Positions 53,542-62,964 of a stretch of DNA of 64,000 bases are shown here, piece after piece. Origin of the DNA: Clostridia bacterium (lineage in GTDB: Bacteria; Bacillota; Clostridia; Oscillospirales; CAG-382); NCBI GenBank assembly GCA_017397955.1, contig JAFQHL010000008.1:34137-98136 (forward strand). The letters run 5' to 3'. Positions within the stretch are counted from its first letter, which is position 1, and every line of letters begins with the position of its first letter. The notes beneath the pieces were generated by a model. It ran no database searches, was not told the DNA's origin, and saw only the letters and a list, made by a program, of their open reading frames with translations. The position numbers were made by a program, and so were the translations under genes.

Positions 53542-55664
53542 TCCTTTACCTCTCGTAATCCGTTTTTGCCAAAACTAAGCTCAATTTTGGTTTTGTATTC
53601 TGTAACGCTTTTTGCACCGCGCTTAATAGAGTTTGTAAAATATGTATCGCTTGTATCAAATATAAACAGATGCTTGTAATTATTTGGAATTAGCTGTGGG
53701 GGCAATTCGTTATAAATACATCTCTCAGTAACGATCAAAGCTTTGCACGGCGCAGAAAACCCAACTTTATTTCCACTTAAAATGGTTATAATTGTATCAT
53801 TGTTTTTTACCTGTAAAGCATAATCGCCCTGCTTTTCCCGTAGCTTAAAGTTAGGAAAACACAACTCGTTATCATAGTATAACATATCACAACCCGTTTT
53901 CGCAACATCTGTTTCTAAACTTCCGCCCTTATATCTGTCAGGAATATAAACTTTATCTATACTTATGTAACTAAGTGTTTGGGTTAGCCTCTTTAGGGTA
54001 TCTTTGGTGCCGTTTGTTATCACATATCCGTCCAGATGTGTAACGCAGTGCTCAAGTAGTATGCCACTGAATTTTCCGTTGCCGTAGCCGTCTATAAGTA
54101 TGGCGCTTTCTCCGTTGTTATAAAGAACAAAGGCGTTATACGCGTCATCGTGTGCGTAAATAAGATTGTTATTATTTAAGCTTTTACTATGCCCCGTAAC
54201 GCAAAGTGAAACAAGTATTATAATAATGGTTAAACACAAGGCTCCTACTTTAAAAATGTGTTTTCTTTCTATTGTAAGGGCTAATATTATTGCCGCAGTG
54301 GCAGGTATTACAATCAACTTTATGAATGGCAAATAAGCAGAAAAGGTGGCAAAGGATAGGGATGCCGCATAGTCCGATATGGATTTGATAATATCGAATA
54401 TATAATCATTAACAAAAACAAGCTCTTTAAGCTTTGGGGCAAATAAGAATATCGGTAACGAAAGTACAGATACTGCCAGGGAAGGCGCAACAAACAGATT
54501 GACCGCTAAATTTGTAAATGGTGCAATGACAGAAACATAATCAAAACTGCAAAGCAATACCGGCAAGCAGAACAAATTAGCGGCAAATGTAATAAGGGTA
54601 GGTGTTACAATCAAGGAAATTAGCTTGGATTTGATATATCCGTTCCCTCTGCGTTTGGTAATCTCGCTTAGTGTAAGAATGCCTAAGGTTGCCAAGAAAG
54701 AAAGCTGTAGCCCTACACTGGCGCTGGCATAAGGTGAAAAAACAACAATACCTGCAAGTGCGCCGCAAAGCGCAGTTACGCTGTCGATACGCACGCTTGC
54801 CATATTTGCGGCGAAAACCGCACAGCACATAATACTGGCTCTTAATATGGGCGGGGTAGCACCCACAAGTGCAGTGTAGAAAATCGAAAGCACAATACAG
54901 ATGCCACTGGCAAGCTTTTTTCGCTGTATCGTAAGCATAAGAAAGGTATATATGCTGTACACCAAAATAGAAAAATGTTGCCCCGATATGGCAAGTATGT
55001 GAGAAAGTCCTGACCTGGAGAAGCTCCCGTTAAGATTGTCGTTAATGCCGCTTCTGTCACCCGTTATAATTGCGTTGTAAAAGGCGGCGGATTTATTGCT
55101 GAAGTTATCGTATATAAAATCGGAAATACATTTTCGTATTTTCAAAAGCTCATATTTAAAACCCTTTAGTTGTATTTTTTCGCTTTTATTTACCGCGCCG
55201 AAAGCGTTATAATCAATGCCGTTGCCTTTTGCAGAGCGTACCGCTTCCTTTAAGTGTGCATCAACGCAAACTCCATCGCCTGCTTCAAGTGGTTCGTCTG
55301 CGTATATGTAAACACTTTTACCTTTTAAACCGTCATCACTTTTGGTTACCTCAAGGGTTGCGCGGTATCCGTGTACTGTGGGGCGCGCTTCCGTAACTAT
55401 GGCTTCAAAAGAATAGGTCATATCATCGGTTACTGCGTTGCTGTTAAAATGCTCGTATATCCCTCCGTATAATGAACCTGCACCGAATATCAAAACGGAT
55501 ATTATAAGTAGCGCTCTAAATCTTCGTACGGGGCGTATAAGCATTGTAACAGACCACATAAGAGACATTAAAACAATTGGTACCCAAAAATCAAAATACA
55601 GACCTACCGCTATGCCTACAGTAATTGCAAGGCAAACCAAAGCGGCAGGTCTGTATCTTAACAT
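53538..55664 (-). CDS. comEC: ComEC/Rec2-type DNA uptake channel with degenerate C-terminal domain
   Basis: A 708-residue polytopic membrane protein that in competent bacteria forms the DNA import channel. The N-terminal OB-like domain (DUF4131 type) follows three membrane segments. The competence domain has LSHILAISGQHFSILV and further transmembrane helices (about residues 190-480). The C-terminal metallo-beta-lactamase-like region (about 500-700) is degenerate: in place of the HxHxDH motif it reads CVTHLDGYVITNG, so metal binding and nuclease activity are doubtful. No other competence genes are in this window. Confidence 0.9.
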   Translation of the reverse strand: MLRYRPAALVCLAITVGIAVGLYFDFWVPIVLMSLMWSVTMLIRPVRRFRALLIISVLIFGAGSLYGGIYEHFNSNAVTDDMTYSFEAIVTEARPTVHGYRATLEVTKSDDGLKGKSVYIYADEPLEAGDGVCVDAHLKEAVRSAKGNGIDYNAFGAVNKSEKIQLKGFKYELLKIRKCISDFIYDNFSNKSAAFYNAIITGDRSGINDNLNGSFSRSGLSHILAISGQHFSILVYSIYTFLMLTIQRKKLASGICIVLSIFYTALVGATPPILRASIMCCAVFAANMASVRIDSVTALCGALAGIVVFSPYASASVGLQLSFLATLGILTLSEITKRRGNGYIKSKLISLIVTPTLITFAANLFCLPVLLCSFDYVSVIAPFTNLAVNLFVAPSLAVSVLSLPIFLFAPKLKELVFVNDYIFDIIKSISDYAASLSFATFSAYLPFIKLIVIPATAAIILALTIERKHIFKVGALCLTIIIILVSLCVTGHSKSLNNNNLIYAHDDAYNAFVLYNNGESAILIDGYGNGKFSGILLEHCVTHLDGYVITNGTKDTLKRLTQTLSYISIDKVYIPDRYKGGSLETDVAKTGCDMLYYDNELCFPNFKLREKQGDYALQVKNNDTIITILSGNKVGFSAPCKALIVTERCIYNELPPQLIPNNYKHLFIFDTSDTYFTNSIKRGAKSVTEYKTKIELSFGKNGLREVKE

Positions 55665-55680
55665 ACCTGTTTACCTGATA

Positions 55681-56019
55681 CTATGCCATATTCTCGTTCA
55701 GCTTTTTGCCGCCGAGTATATGAAAATGCAAATGCTTTACGGATTGACAACCGTCGTCGCCGCAATTAGAGATAACTCTATATCCGTTTTCCAACCCCAA
55801 GCTTTTTGCAATTTGAGGGATCATAACAAAAATGTGTTTAACGCTTTCTGCGTTAGCTTCGTTAACCTCGTCCATAGAGCTTATGTGCACTTTAGGAATA
55901 ACAAGCACGTGAACAGGGGCTTGTGGATTTATATCCTTGAAAGCATAAATTTTATCATCCTCGTACACTTTAGAAGAGGGGATGGCGCCGTCTATAATTT
56001 TGCAGAACAAACAATCCAT
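55681..56019 (-). CDS. HIT-family (HINT-type) nucleotide-binding protein
   Basis: A 112-residue member of the histidine triad superfamily, likely a purine nucleoside phosphoramidase or AMP-lysine hydrolase. The HxHxH motif is VKHLHFHILGG, and CLFCKIIDGAIPSSKVYEDD at the N-terminus is typical of the HINT branch. It lies 12 bases after alaS and 16 bases before comEC. Cellular function is often unclear in this family. Confidence 0.95.
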   Translation of the reverse strand: MDCLFCKIIDGAIPSSKVYEDDKIYAFKDINPQAPVHVLVIPKVHISSMDEVNEANAESVKHIFVMIPQIAKSLGLENGYRVISNCGDDGCQSVKHLHFHILGGKKLNENMA

Positions 56020-56031
56020 ATCTATACCTCG

Positions 56032-58671
56032 TTATTTTATCTGTGCTTCAAGCACTGCGTTAACAGCTTCAAGCGCTTCTGCGGTTTTGGCAGGAATCTT
56101 GCCGCCGCTGGAAGCGTTGTCAGGTCTGCCGCCGCCGCCGCCGCCAACGATGGGGGAGATGTTCTTAAGAATCATACCGGCATGTGCGCCCTTTACTACC
56201 GCATCCTTGCCGCAACCTGCTGCAAATATAACCTTTTCGCCGTCAACGGAAGCGAATACGCAAACAGCCAAAGGTTCCTTGTCCTTCACTGCGTCAATAG
56301 CGGTTCTAAGTGCATCAGCACCAACGCCGTCAAAGCGCGCCTTAACAAGTTTAACGCCCTTAATATCTTCAGCATTATCAGCAGCTGCGTTAACCTTTGC
56401 CAAAGCGGCTTTCTGGTTAAGGCTGTCAAGCTCTTTCTTCAATGCCTTTGTTTCGTTCACAAGACTTTCTGCCTTGTGCAAAAGCTCAGCCTTGTTTGCA
56501 GCTTTAAGGGTTGCACCGATTTTGTTAACAAGCGCTTCTTCTTCCTTCATCTGGAATATAACATTAAGGCCTGTAATACCTTCAATGCGTCTTACACCTG
56601 CCGCAACAGAGCTTTCGGAAACTATTCTGAACAAGCCTGCCTTTGCGGTGTTGTCAAGATGAGTACCGCCGCAAAGCTCAGTAGAAAAGTCGCCCATCTT
56701 TACAACACGTACAACATCGCCATACTTTTCGCCGAACAACGCCATTGCGCCCATAGCCTTAGCTTCTTCAATAGGCATTTCCGTGCAGGTAATGGGGGAG
56801 CCTGCAAGAATTTCGTTGTTAACCAATGCTTCTACCGTGCCTATTTCTTCAGGGGTCAAAGCGGAGAAGTGTGTAAAGTCAAACCTTACTCTGCTACCGT
56901 CTACATAAGAGCCTGCTTGTTCTATATGGTTGCCAAGCACTTTTCTTAATGCTGCCTGCAAAAGATGTGCGGCAGAGTGGTTGCGCGCAATAAAGTTGCG
57001 GCGTATTTTATCAACAGTAGCAGTTGCCTTGCCAAGCGCTAAAACGCCTTCTTTAAGCTCACCAAAGTGCAAATACTGACCGTCAGCAGTTTTCTTGGTG
57101 TCTGTAACACTGAACACACCGTCAGCGGTGGCAATAACGCCGGTGTCACCAACCTGACCGCCGGATTCTGCATAGAAAGGAGTTTGGTCAAGTACAAGTA
57201 TTGCACCGCCGCCGCTGATTTCAGAAACAGCCTCGCCGTCTTTGATAATGTACTTGATTTCAACTGCAGACTCGGTTTCGCCGTAGCCGGTAAATACAGT
57301 CTTTACGTTTTTGTCTATAATTTCACCAAGGTCGGTGCCGCCGCCCATATAATCGGTAGCAAAACTCCTTGCTGCTCTTGCGCGTTCTTTTTGCGCCTTC
57401 ATCAAGGCTGTAAAGCCTTCGATGTCAACAGCTATACCGTGTTCAGCACTGATTTCTTTTGTAAGGTCCAAAGGGAAACCAAAGGTGTCGTTAAGCTTAA
57501 ACGCATCATCGCCTGAAATTTGCTTTATATCGGAAACACTCGCCTTATCAATCAGATTCATAAGCATGCCTAAACCTGCATCTATGGTCTGTGCAAAGCG
57601 TTCTTCTTCAATAAGGATGGCCTTCTTTATGTATTCGCGCTTTTCTTCAAGCTCGGGATAGCCTGCCTTGCTTTCCTCAATAACGGTGTCAGCCAAATCG
57701 GAAAGGAAAAGCCCTTTTATATTAAGCAATCTGCCGTGTCTTGCGGCACGTCTGAGCAAACGGCGAAGAACATAACCTCTGCCTTCGTTGGAGGGAATAA
57801 CGCCGTCGCTTATAAGGAATACTGTGCTTCTGATGTGGTCGGTGATAACGCGGAGGGAAATATCCTTGTCGGAGCCGCTTGCTTCGTAGCTAACTCCCGC
57901 CAAATCGCAAACCTTCATCATTACGTTGCGTATGGTGTCAACTTCAAAAAGGTTGTTAACATCCTGCATAACGCAAGCTAAACGTTCAAGCCCCATCCCC
58001 GTATCTATGTTGGGATGCTCAAGCCTTTCGTAATTGCCGTTGCCGTCACCGTCAAACTGTGTAAATACTATGTTCCAAATTTCAATAAATCTGTCACAGT
58101 CACAACCGGGCTTACAATCGGGACTGCCACAACCGTATTTAAGGCCTCTGTCAAAATAGATTTCAGAGCAAGGTCCGCAGGGACCTGCGCCTATTTCCCA
58201 AAAGTTGTCCTCTTTGCCCATCTTGTATATGCGTTCAGCGGGCACGCCGGTCTTAAGCCATATATCTCTTGCTTCATCGTCATCCAAATACACGGAAACG
58301 GAAAGCAATTCTTCGGGTATTTCCAAAACCTTGGTCAAAAACTCCCAAGCCCACGGAATCGCTTCGTTCTTGAAATAGTCGCCAAAGGAAAAGTTACCAA
58401 GCATTTCAAAGAACGTGCCGTGTCTTGCTGTGATACCTACACGTTCAATATCTGGAGTGCGTATGCACTTCTGACAAGTGGTTACTCTTTTTCTGGGAGG
58501 TACCTGTGTGCCTGTAAAGTAAGGCTTAAGCGGTGCCATACCTGCGTTGATAAGCAACAGGGAGTTATCGTTTTGGGGGACAAGGGGGAAGGAATTAAGA
58601 CGAAGGTGCCCCTTGCTTTCGTAAAAAGCTAAAAATTTTTCTCTTAAAACATTAAGTGACTCGTTTTTCAT
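56032..58671 (-). CDS. alaS: alanine--tRNA ligase
   Basis: An 879-residue class II aminoacyl-tRNA synthetase. It has the class II core (NDNSLLLINAGMAPLKP, then VTTCQKCIRT), an editing domain with the metal sites HSAAHLLQAAL and CGGTHLDNT, and a C-terminal C-Ala domain ending with GGGGGGRPDNASSGG. GAGAGG lies 8 bases before the ATG. The leader is only about 30 bases long, so no T-box regulation is present. It heads a six-gene run with HIT, comEC, holA, the Toprim gene and mtaB. Confidence 0.98.
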   Translation of the reverse strand: MKNESLNVLREKFLAFYESKGHLRLNSFPLVPQNDNSLLLINAGMAPLKPYFTGTQVPPRKRVTTCQKCIRTPDIERVGITARHGTFFEMLGNFSFGDYFKNEAIPWAWEFLTKVLEIPEELLSVSVYLDDDEARDIWLKTGVPAERIYKMGKEDNFWEIGAGPCGPCSEIYFDRGLKYGCGSPDCKPGCDCDRFIEIWNIVFTQFDGDGNGNYERLEHPNIDTGMGLERLACVMQDVNNLFEVDTIRNVMMKVCDLAGVSYEASGSDKDISLRVITDHIRSTVFLISDGVIPSNEGRGYVLRRLLRRAARHGRLLNIKGLFLSDLADTVIEESKAGYPELEEKREYIKKAILIEEERFAQTIDAGLGMLMNLIDKASVSDIKQISGDDAFKLNDTFGFPLDLTKEISAEHGIAVDIEGFTALMKAQKERARAARSFATDYMGGGTDLGEIIDKNVKTVFTGYGETESAVEIKYIIKDGEAVSEISGGGAILVLDQTPFYAESGGQVGDTGVIATADGVFSVTDTKKTADGQYLHFGELKEGVLALGKATATVDKIRRNFIARNHSAAHLLQAALRKVLGNHIEQAGSYVDGSRVRFDFTHFSALTPEEIGTVEALVNNEILAGSPITCTEMPIEEAKAMGAMALFGEKYGDVVRVVKMGDFSTELCGGTHLDNTAKAGLFRIVSESSVAAGVRRIEGITGLNVIFQMKEEEALVNKIGATLKAANKAELLHKAESLVNETKALKKELDSLNQKAALAKVNAAADNAEDIKGVKLVKARFDGVGADALRTAIDAVKDKEPLAVCVFASVDGEKVIFAAGCGKDAVVKGAHAGMILKNISPIVGGGGGGRPDNASSGGKIPAKTAEALEAVNAVLEAQIK

Positions 58672-58707
58672 TATATATACCTCTCGTACATAAATCTACA
58701 ATTTAAT

Positions 58708-58736
58708 ATTTTACCTTAAACATTTCGTTTTGTCAA
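58708..58736 (-). promoter_or_regulatory. sigma-A promoter of the alaS run
   Basis: On the minus strand TTGACA (58736-58731) and TAAAAT (58713-58708) are 17 bases apart. Confidence 0.82.
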
Positions 58737-58785
58737 CACAAATAAGACAAAACAAAGTTTTTATAAGTTGTTTTTTGGAAAAGTA

Positions 58786-58814
58786 TTGACAACGAAAGGA
58801 ATAGGTGGTATCAT
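58786..58814 (+). promoter_or_regulatory. sigma-A promoter of the second GHL10 surface gene
   Basis: TTGACA (58786-58791) and TATCAT (58809-58814) are 17 bases apart. A leader of about 85 bases ends with AGGAGGGA before the ATG. Confidence 0.85.
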
Positions 58815-58905
58815 AACCATAAGTAAAAATGTATATATGGGTTAAGTTTGCCCATTTTTAGCGTTTTTGCAACATTTTATTGAAACCTTTTAGGAGGGAC
58901 AGAAG

Positions 58906-61900
58906 ATGAGAAGACTGTTATCCTTGGCCTTGGCACTTGTTATGTGCTGGTCTGTGGTGTATGTCCTTGTTCCCGCGAGAGATGCTTCCGCGGTGGAAAC
59001 AGGTAATGCTACTCTTACCGGTGAGCGTTATACTGTTGATTGGACTATACCAGAAATCGGCTCCGGCGATATGACCACCGCGGGCACTCCTTCGAGTGGC
59101 GGTGATAGTATCGAAGGCTTGAATTATGAGATACTTGGTTATGTAAGCCCAAAGTACCCCGATAATCGCGCAACCAACGATTCTGAAGACGGCGTTGGTG
59201 AACTTGTTGACGGCACAAAGGCATCTAACCATTTTCTTAACGACCCTTGGGTTGGTCTTTACGGTAATGAGAATAATGCTGTAGTTATCGACTTAGGCGC
59301 CTTTTACACAAATATAAGTGACATAACTATCAGCTTGCTCAGCGACCCTGAGCTTGGTATCTTTTTGCCCAGTAAGATTACCGTTGCTTCTTCCGCTGAC
59401 GGTGTTACTTACAACGAGGTGGGTGTTGTTAATACTATGACCGGTACCCACTCTAACGGCACTGTAATGGACTCTGATTATTCTGTTCCTACAGAATACG
59501 AAAGTGTGCTTTACGATGCTACCTACGGTTCCGGCACCTTGTTCAAGGGACAGTATCTCCTTTTGGTGTTCGAACACGCAAAGGGTGCAGATGGGTTTGA
59601 CAGATATTGGACATTTATTTCTGAAATAGACGTAAAGACCAGTGGTTCTGCCGTTATTGATGATTTCTCCGATGTTGAACCCATGACGCTTTATGCAAAG
59701 CCCAACGGTGCTGATGTATACGAGGTAAATGTAGCCTTGAATTCTTCTTATCAGATAATCGGTTCTACAGGTACCGGTCAGTTTGCGGATACCGGAAGAA
59801 TAGAGCTTACCGATGGTGATTATAAGGTTCACACTGATATCAACACCTCTAACAGCTTTGTATCTATTGAGCCTACTAACGCTTCTCTTGGTATACAGTT
59901 AGACTTGGGTGTGCTTACCAAGAATATTTCCGGCATTGCCGTTTCCGGCTTTGGTGGCGGTTCTAACGGTTATGCTGTACCTACTTCTATAGAGCTTTAC
60001 GCTTCTGTTGACCGCGAAACTTATTATTCCGTTGGTTTGGCAACCATTAGTCAAAGCGTAAACGGTACCGATTATACAGTAAGCTATGATGTTACTTCTG
60101 ACAAGGCGTTTACCGCTCGCTATCTTACGCTTATTGTTTCCGCATCGGGTATGGTAATGTTTGATGAAGTTATGGTTATCACCACCAACGCTTCTGAGCC
60201 TATTAAGGATGTAGCTTTAGACGGCCAGTATAAATATCTTCTCAAAACCGCAAGTACCTCTTTTAACGATAATGTTTGGACAGGTTCCAAAGGTAACGAC
60301 GGTCTCCCGACTTTAAATACATACGCTAAAGGCGACCTTAACAACGGTATTTCCGCTACAGGTACATTCCTTGACCCTGCGTGGGTAGGTTATAATTACT
60401 CCGGTGCCGCAAGCGATTATGTTGATATAGTATTTGACCTTGGCGAAGAAATTGAGGGCATTAACAACGTAAGCTTTAAGCTCTTGGAATACACAAATAG
60501 TTCTACAACCACAGCGTGCTCTGTTCCTGAAAGTTTTACCGTTTTCTATTCCAATACCGCAGATAGCTTCAATTCTACCGCATCTGTTACCGGTACCGTT
60601 GGTGATGGCGATTATGACATGTTGATTGTTAACTCTACAGAAAACAGAAGACAGGTTTATTACACTTACGTGGCTGCTCCCAACAATGTTACCGCGCGTT
60701 ACATTATGGTGCGTATACCCAAGGCTAAGAGAGAATTGCATATCGACGAAATTAAAATATCTACCGGTAATATCGCTCCCACTCCCGAAGCAGATGGCGA
60801 ATACACTCCCCTCAACTATGATACTATAAGCGGCGTATGGCTTGATATATGGAACATTCCCGACCTTTATCTGTTGCAGGGAACTTATCAAGCTGATGAA
60901 TATACATACAGAGACCGTGTAAGTAACTACCTTACCGCTATGGTAGAGGGTGGTATCAATACCGTTATGATACACACACGTGCTCATGGCGATGCTCTTT
61001 ACGGCGATTACACCTTCAATTCTATTTCCCCTGTTTCTAAGAGATATACGGGTTCTGTATACGCAGTATCTACATACGATGCATTTGAAATTTTTGTTGA
61101 AGAAGCCCATAAGGTTGGCATATCCGTACACGCTTGGATAAATCCCCTGCGTCTTTCTAATTCCACCGATTTGAACGCTTATGATAACAAATATGACATC
61201 AAGAAGTTCTATTTGGGTGAATATAACAACGTTAAACGTAGCGATTATGCGGGTACCGCCGGCGACAGTACCTATTGGCTTAATATCGGTTATGAAGTAG
61301 TAAGACAGCATATAGTAAACTCTGCACTTGAAATAGTTAATAATTATGACGTAGATGCCATTATAATGGACGACTATTTCTATCCCGCAGGCGCAACCGC
61401 TGCTTTTGATGAACAGTGCTATAATCTGTATTTGGAAAATACCGAAGATAATGAAGAAATGGGACTTGGCGATTGGCGTAGAGAAAACACCAATATGCTT
61501 GTAAGAGCTTTGTATAAATACATTAAGCAGGCAAACCCCAACGTTTTGTTTGGTATTTCTCCCGCAGGTAACATCACTAATTACGAAAACAGCTATAACT
61601 ATGCAACTATGTACGCCGACGTTAAAAAGTGGTGTGAGGAAACATGGTCCGATGGTAGTAAAACATATAAGTATATGGATTACATTTCACCTCAGCTCTA
61701 TTGGCCTCCCGCTGATATGTTTACTGCTGATAACAAGCCTTTCTGGCTGAGAAATGTTGGTTATGCTGTTAGAATCGACGGTTATTTGGGTGACTGGTGC
61801 TCCTTTAACTATGTCGATGGCGTTAAACTGGTAATATCCCTTGATATTAGCTCCTATTCCGACACAACAGGTAAATATTATTCCTATTATCTTAACGATA

Positions 61901-62187
61901 ATGTTGTATTGAATCAGCTTACGATTATGCGTAATAATTTGCTCGAAGGTGAAAGACAATACGCACCTGTAGATTCTAACAATAAGGGTGTAAGCCCTGT
62001 TTACGGTCAAATACTGTTTAGTTCTCACGGATTGTATGATGATTTTTCTAAGAACGTTAATGAGGATTACACAGCATGGACCACATCCGCAGCTTTGACG
62101 CTTCAGAGAAGTGCCGATATCAGAAATGAACTGAAAAGATATTGGCAGGGTACCTTGGAAAAGAACTGGGACGGCAGCGGCAACTAA
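58906..62187 (+). CDS. secreted GHL10-family hydrolase with discoidin-like modules
   Basis: A 1,093-residue exported protein with a signal peptide. Three discoidin-like beta-sandwich modules fill about residues 70-250, 265-430 and 440-620; each shows a VIDLG-type strand and a late strand resembling ARYLTLIV. The C-terminal part (640-1085) is a GHL10 hydrolase-like barrel with GVWLDIW, VMIHTRAHGDALYG, HAWINPLRLS, IIMDDYFYPAG and NVLFGISPAGN. It is homologous to the end of the gene at 254 but has no dockerin, InlB-type repeats or sorting signal, so it may be released or held by its discoidin-like modules. The substrate is unknown; wall or host glycans are plausible. Confidence 0.87.
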   Translation: MRRLLSLALALVMCWSVVYVLVPARDASAVETGNATLTGERYTVDWTIPEIGSGDMTTAGTPSSGGDSIEGLNYEILGYVSPKYPDNRATNDSEDGVGELVDGTKASNHFLNDPWVGLYGNENNAVVIDLGAFYTNISDITISLLSDPELGIFLPSKITVASSADGVTYNEVGVVNTMTGTHSNGTVMDSDYSVPTEYESVLYDATYGSGTLFKGQYLLLVFEHAKGADGFDRYWTFISEIDVKTSGSAVIDDFSDVEPMTLYAKPNGADVYEVNVALNSSYQIIGSTGTGQFADTGRIELTDGDYKVHTDINTSNSFVSIEPTNASLGIQLDLGVLTKNISGIAVSGFGGGSNGYAVPTSIELYASVDRETYYSVGLATISQSVNGTDYTVSYDVTSDKAFTARYLTLIVSASGMVMFDEVMVITTNASEPIKDVALDGQYKYLLKTASTSFNDNVWTGSKGNDGLPTLNTYAKGDLNNGISATGTFLDPAWVGYNYSGAASDYVDIVFDLGEEIEGINNVSFKLLEYTNSSTTTACSVPESFTVFYSNTADSFNSTASVTGTVGDGDYDMLIVNSTENRRQVYYTYVAAPNNVTARYIMVRIPKAKRELHIDEIKISTGNIAPTPEADGEYTPLNYDTISGVWLDIWNIPDLYLLQGTYQADEYTYRDRVSNYLTAMVEGGINTVMIHTRAHGDALYGDYTFNSISPVSKRYTGSVYAVSTYDAFEIFVEEAHKVGISVHAWINPLRLSNSTDLNAYDNKYDIKKFYLGEYNNVKRSDYAGTAGDSTYWLNIGYEVVRQHIVNSALEIVNNYDVDAIIMDDYFYPAGATAAFDEQCYNLYLENTEDNEEMGLGDWRRENTNMLVRALYKYIKQANPNVLFGISPAGNITNYENSYNYATMYADVKKWCEETWSDGSKTYKYMDYISPQLYWPPADMFTADNKPFWLRNVGYAVRIDGYLGDWCSFNYVDGVKLVISLDISSYSDTTGKYYSYYLNDNVVLNQLTIMRNNLLEGERQYAPVDSNNKGVSPVYGQILFSSHGLYDDFSKNVNEDYTAWTTSAALTLQRSADIRNELKRYWQGTLEKNWDGSGN

Positions 62188-62202
62188 TTACTTCAAGAAT
62201 TA

Positions 62203-62232
62203 TAATGCCCCCAATGGAAATTGGGGGTATTA
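62203..62232 (+). terminator. terminator-like hairpin between the GHL10 and PIG-L genes
   Basis: A stem starting TAATGCCCCCAAT (62203-62215) pairs with ATTGGGGGTATTA (62220-62232), with one G-U pair and a GGAA loop. Some readthrough to the next gene is possible. Confidence 0.7.
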
Positions 62233-62249
62233 CTTTAGGGGGAATAAAT

Positions 62250-62942
62250 ATGACAAAAACAATTATGGCAATAGGCGGTCACATTGGCGATATGGAACTT
62301 ACTGCAGGTGGTGTTCTTGCTACCGCAGCTTTACAAGGTGCAAAAATCATCACTGTTGCACTTACGGCGGGAGAAAGGGGCAACCCTCCTCATCTTTCTG
62401 TTGCGGAATACAGAAAGCAAAAAGAGAGTGAGGCGAAGGCTTTTGCTGAAATGCTTGGAGGTGAAGCCGTAGTTTTCCCTTATTGCGACGGCGAATTGCC
62501 CGAAAACGATGAAGTAGCCTTTATGCTTTGCGACCTTATAAGGAAGTATAAACCCAATGTTCTTATCACGCATTGGAAAAACAGTATGCACAAGGACCAT
62601 ATTGCAACACATAATATAGTAAAAAAGGCACAATTTTACGCAGGTCTTAAATCTATTGAAAGAGAATTACCCGGCCATTACGCAGACGGACCTTACTACG
62701 CCGAAAATTGGGAGGATGCCGAGGGCTTTGTACCCTATGTGTATTCTGAGGTTAGCCCTGAAGGGGTTGAACTCTGGGAAAAGGCAATAAATACCCAATG
62801 GTTTGCCATAAACAGCACATCCTACAAATATAAGGAATATTATTGTAACCTTATGCGTACCCGCGGCATTTTTATCCGCAAGCAATATGCCGAGGCTTTT
62901 CAGATTGACGATTACAAAAAATACATTATTAAACAGCTTTAA
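62250..62942 (+). CDS. PIG-L/LmbE-family deacetylase
   Basis: A 230-residue zinc-dependent deacetylase acting on N-acetylated sugars or related compounds. The metal motif normally written HPDDE is GHIGDMEL here, with His, Asp and Glu kept; the second site is THWKNSMHKDHIATHN. ERGNPPH is a common substrate-side motif. The ATG follows AGGGGG. It sits next to a sugar-phosphate isomerase-like protein, so a small sugar catabolic unit is possible. The substrate is unknown. Confidence 0.9.
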   Translation: MTKTIMAIGGHIGDMELTAGGVLATAALQGAKIITVALTAGERGNPPHLSVAEYRKQKESEAKAFAEMLGGEAVVFPYCDGELPENDEVAFMLCDLIRKYKPNVLITHWKNSMHKDHIATHNIVKKAQFYAGLKSIERELPGHYADGPYYAENWEDAEGFVPYVYSEVSPEGVELWEKAINTQWFAINSTSYKYKEYYCNLMRTRGIFIRKQYAEAFQIDDYKKYIIKQL

Positions 62943-62964
62943 ATCCATATAAGGAGGTATTTTT

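Noticed and set aside
55438..56949. Plus-strand reading frame of 503 codons opposite comEC, HIT and alaS
   Set aside because: It spans three well-supported minus-strand genes and has no recognisable domain or ribosome site.
58672..58710. T-box riboswitch upstream of alaS
   Set aside because: The promoter leaves a leader of only about 30 bases, far too short for a T-box.
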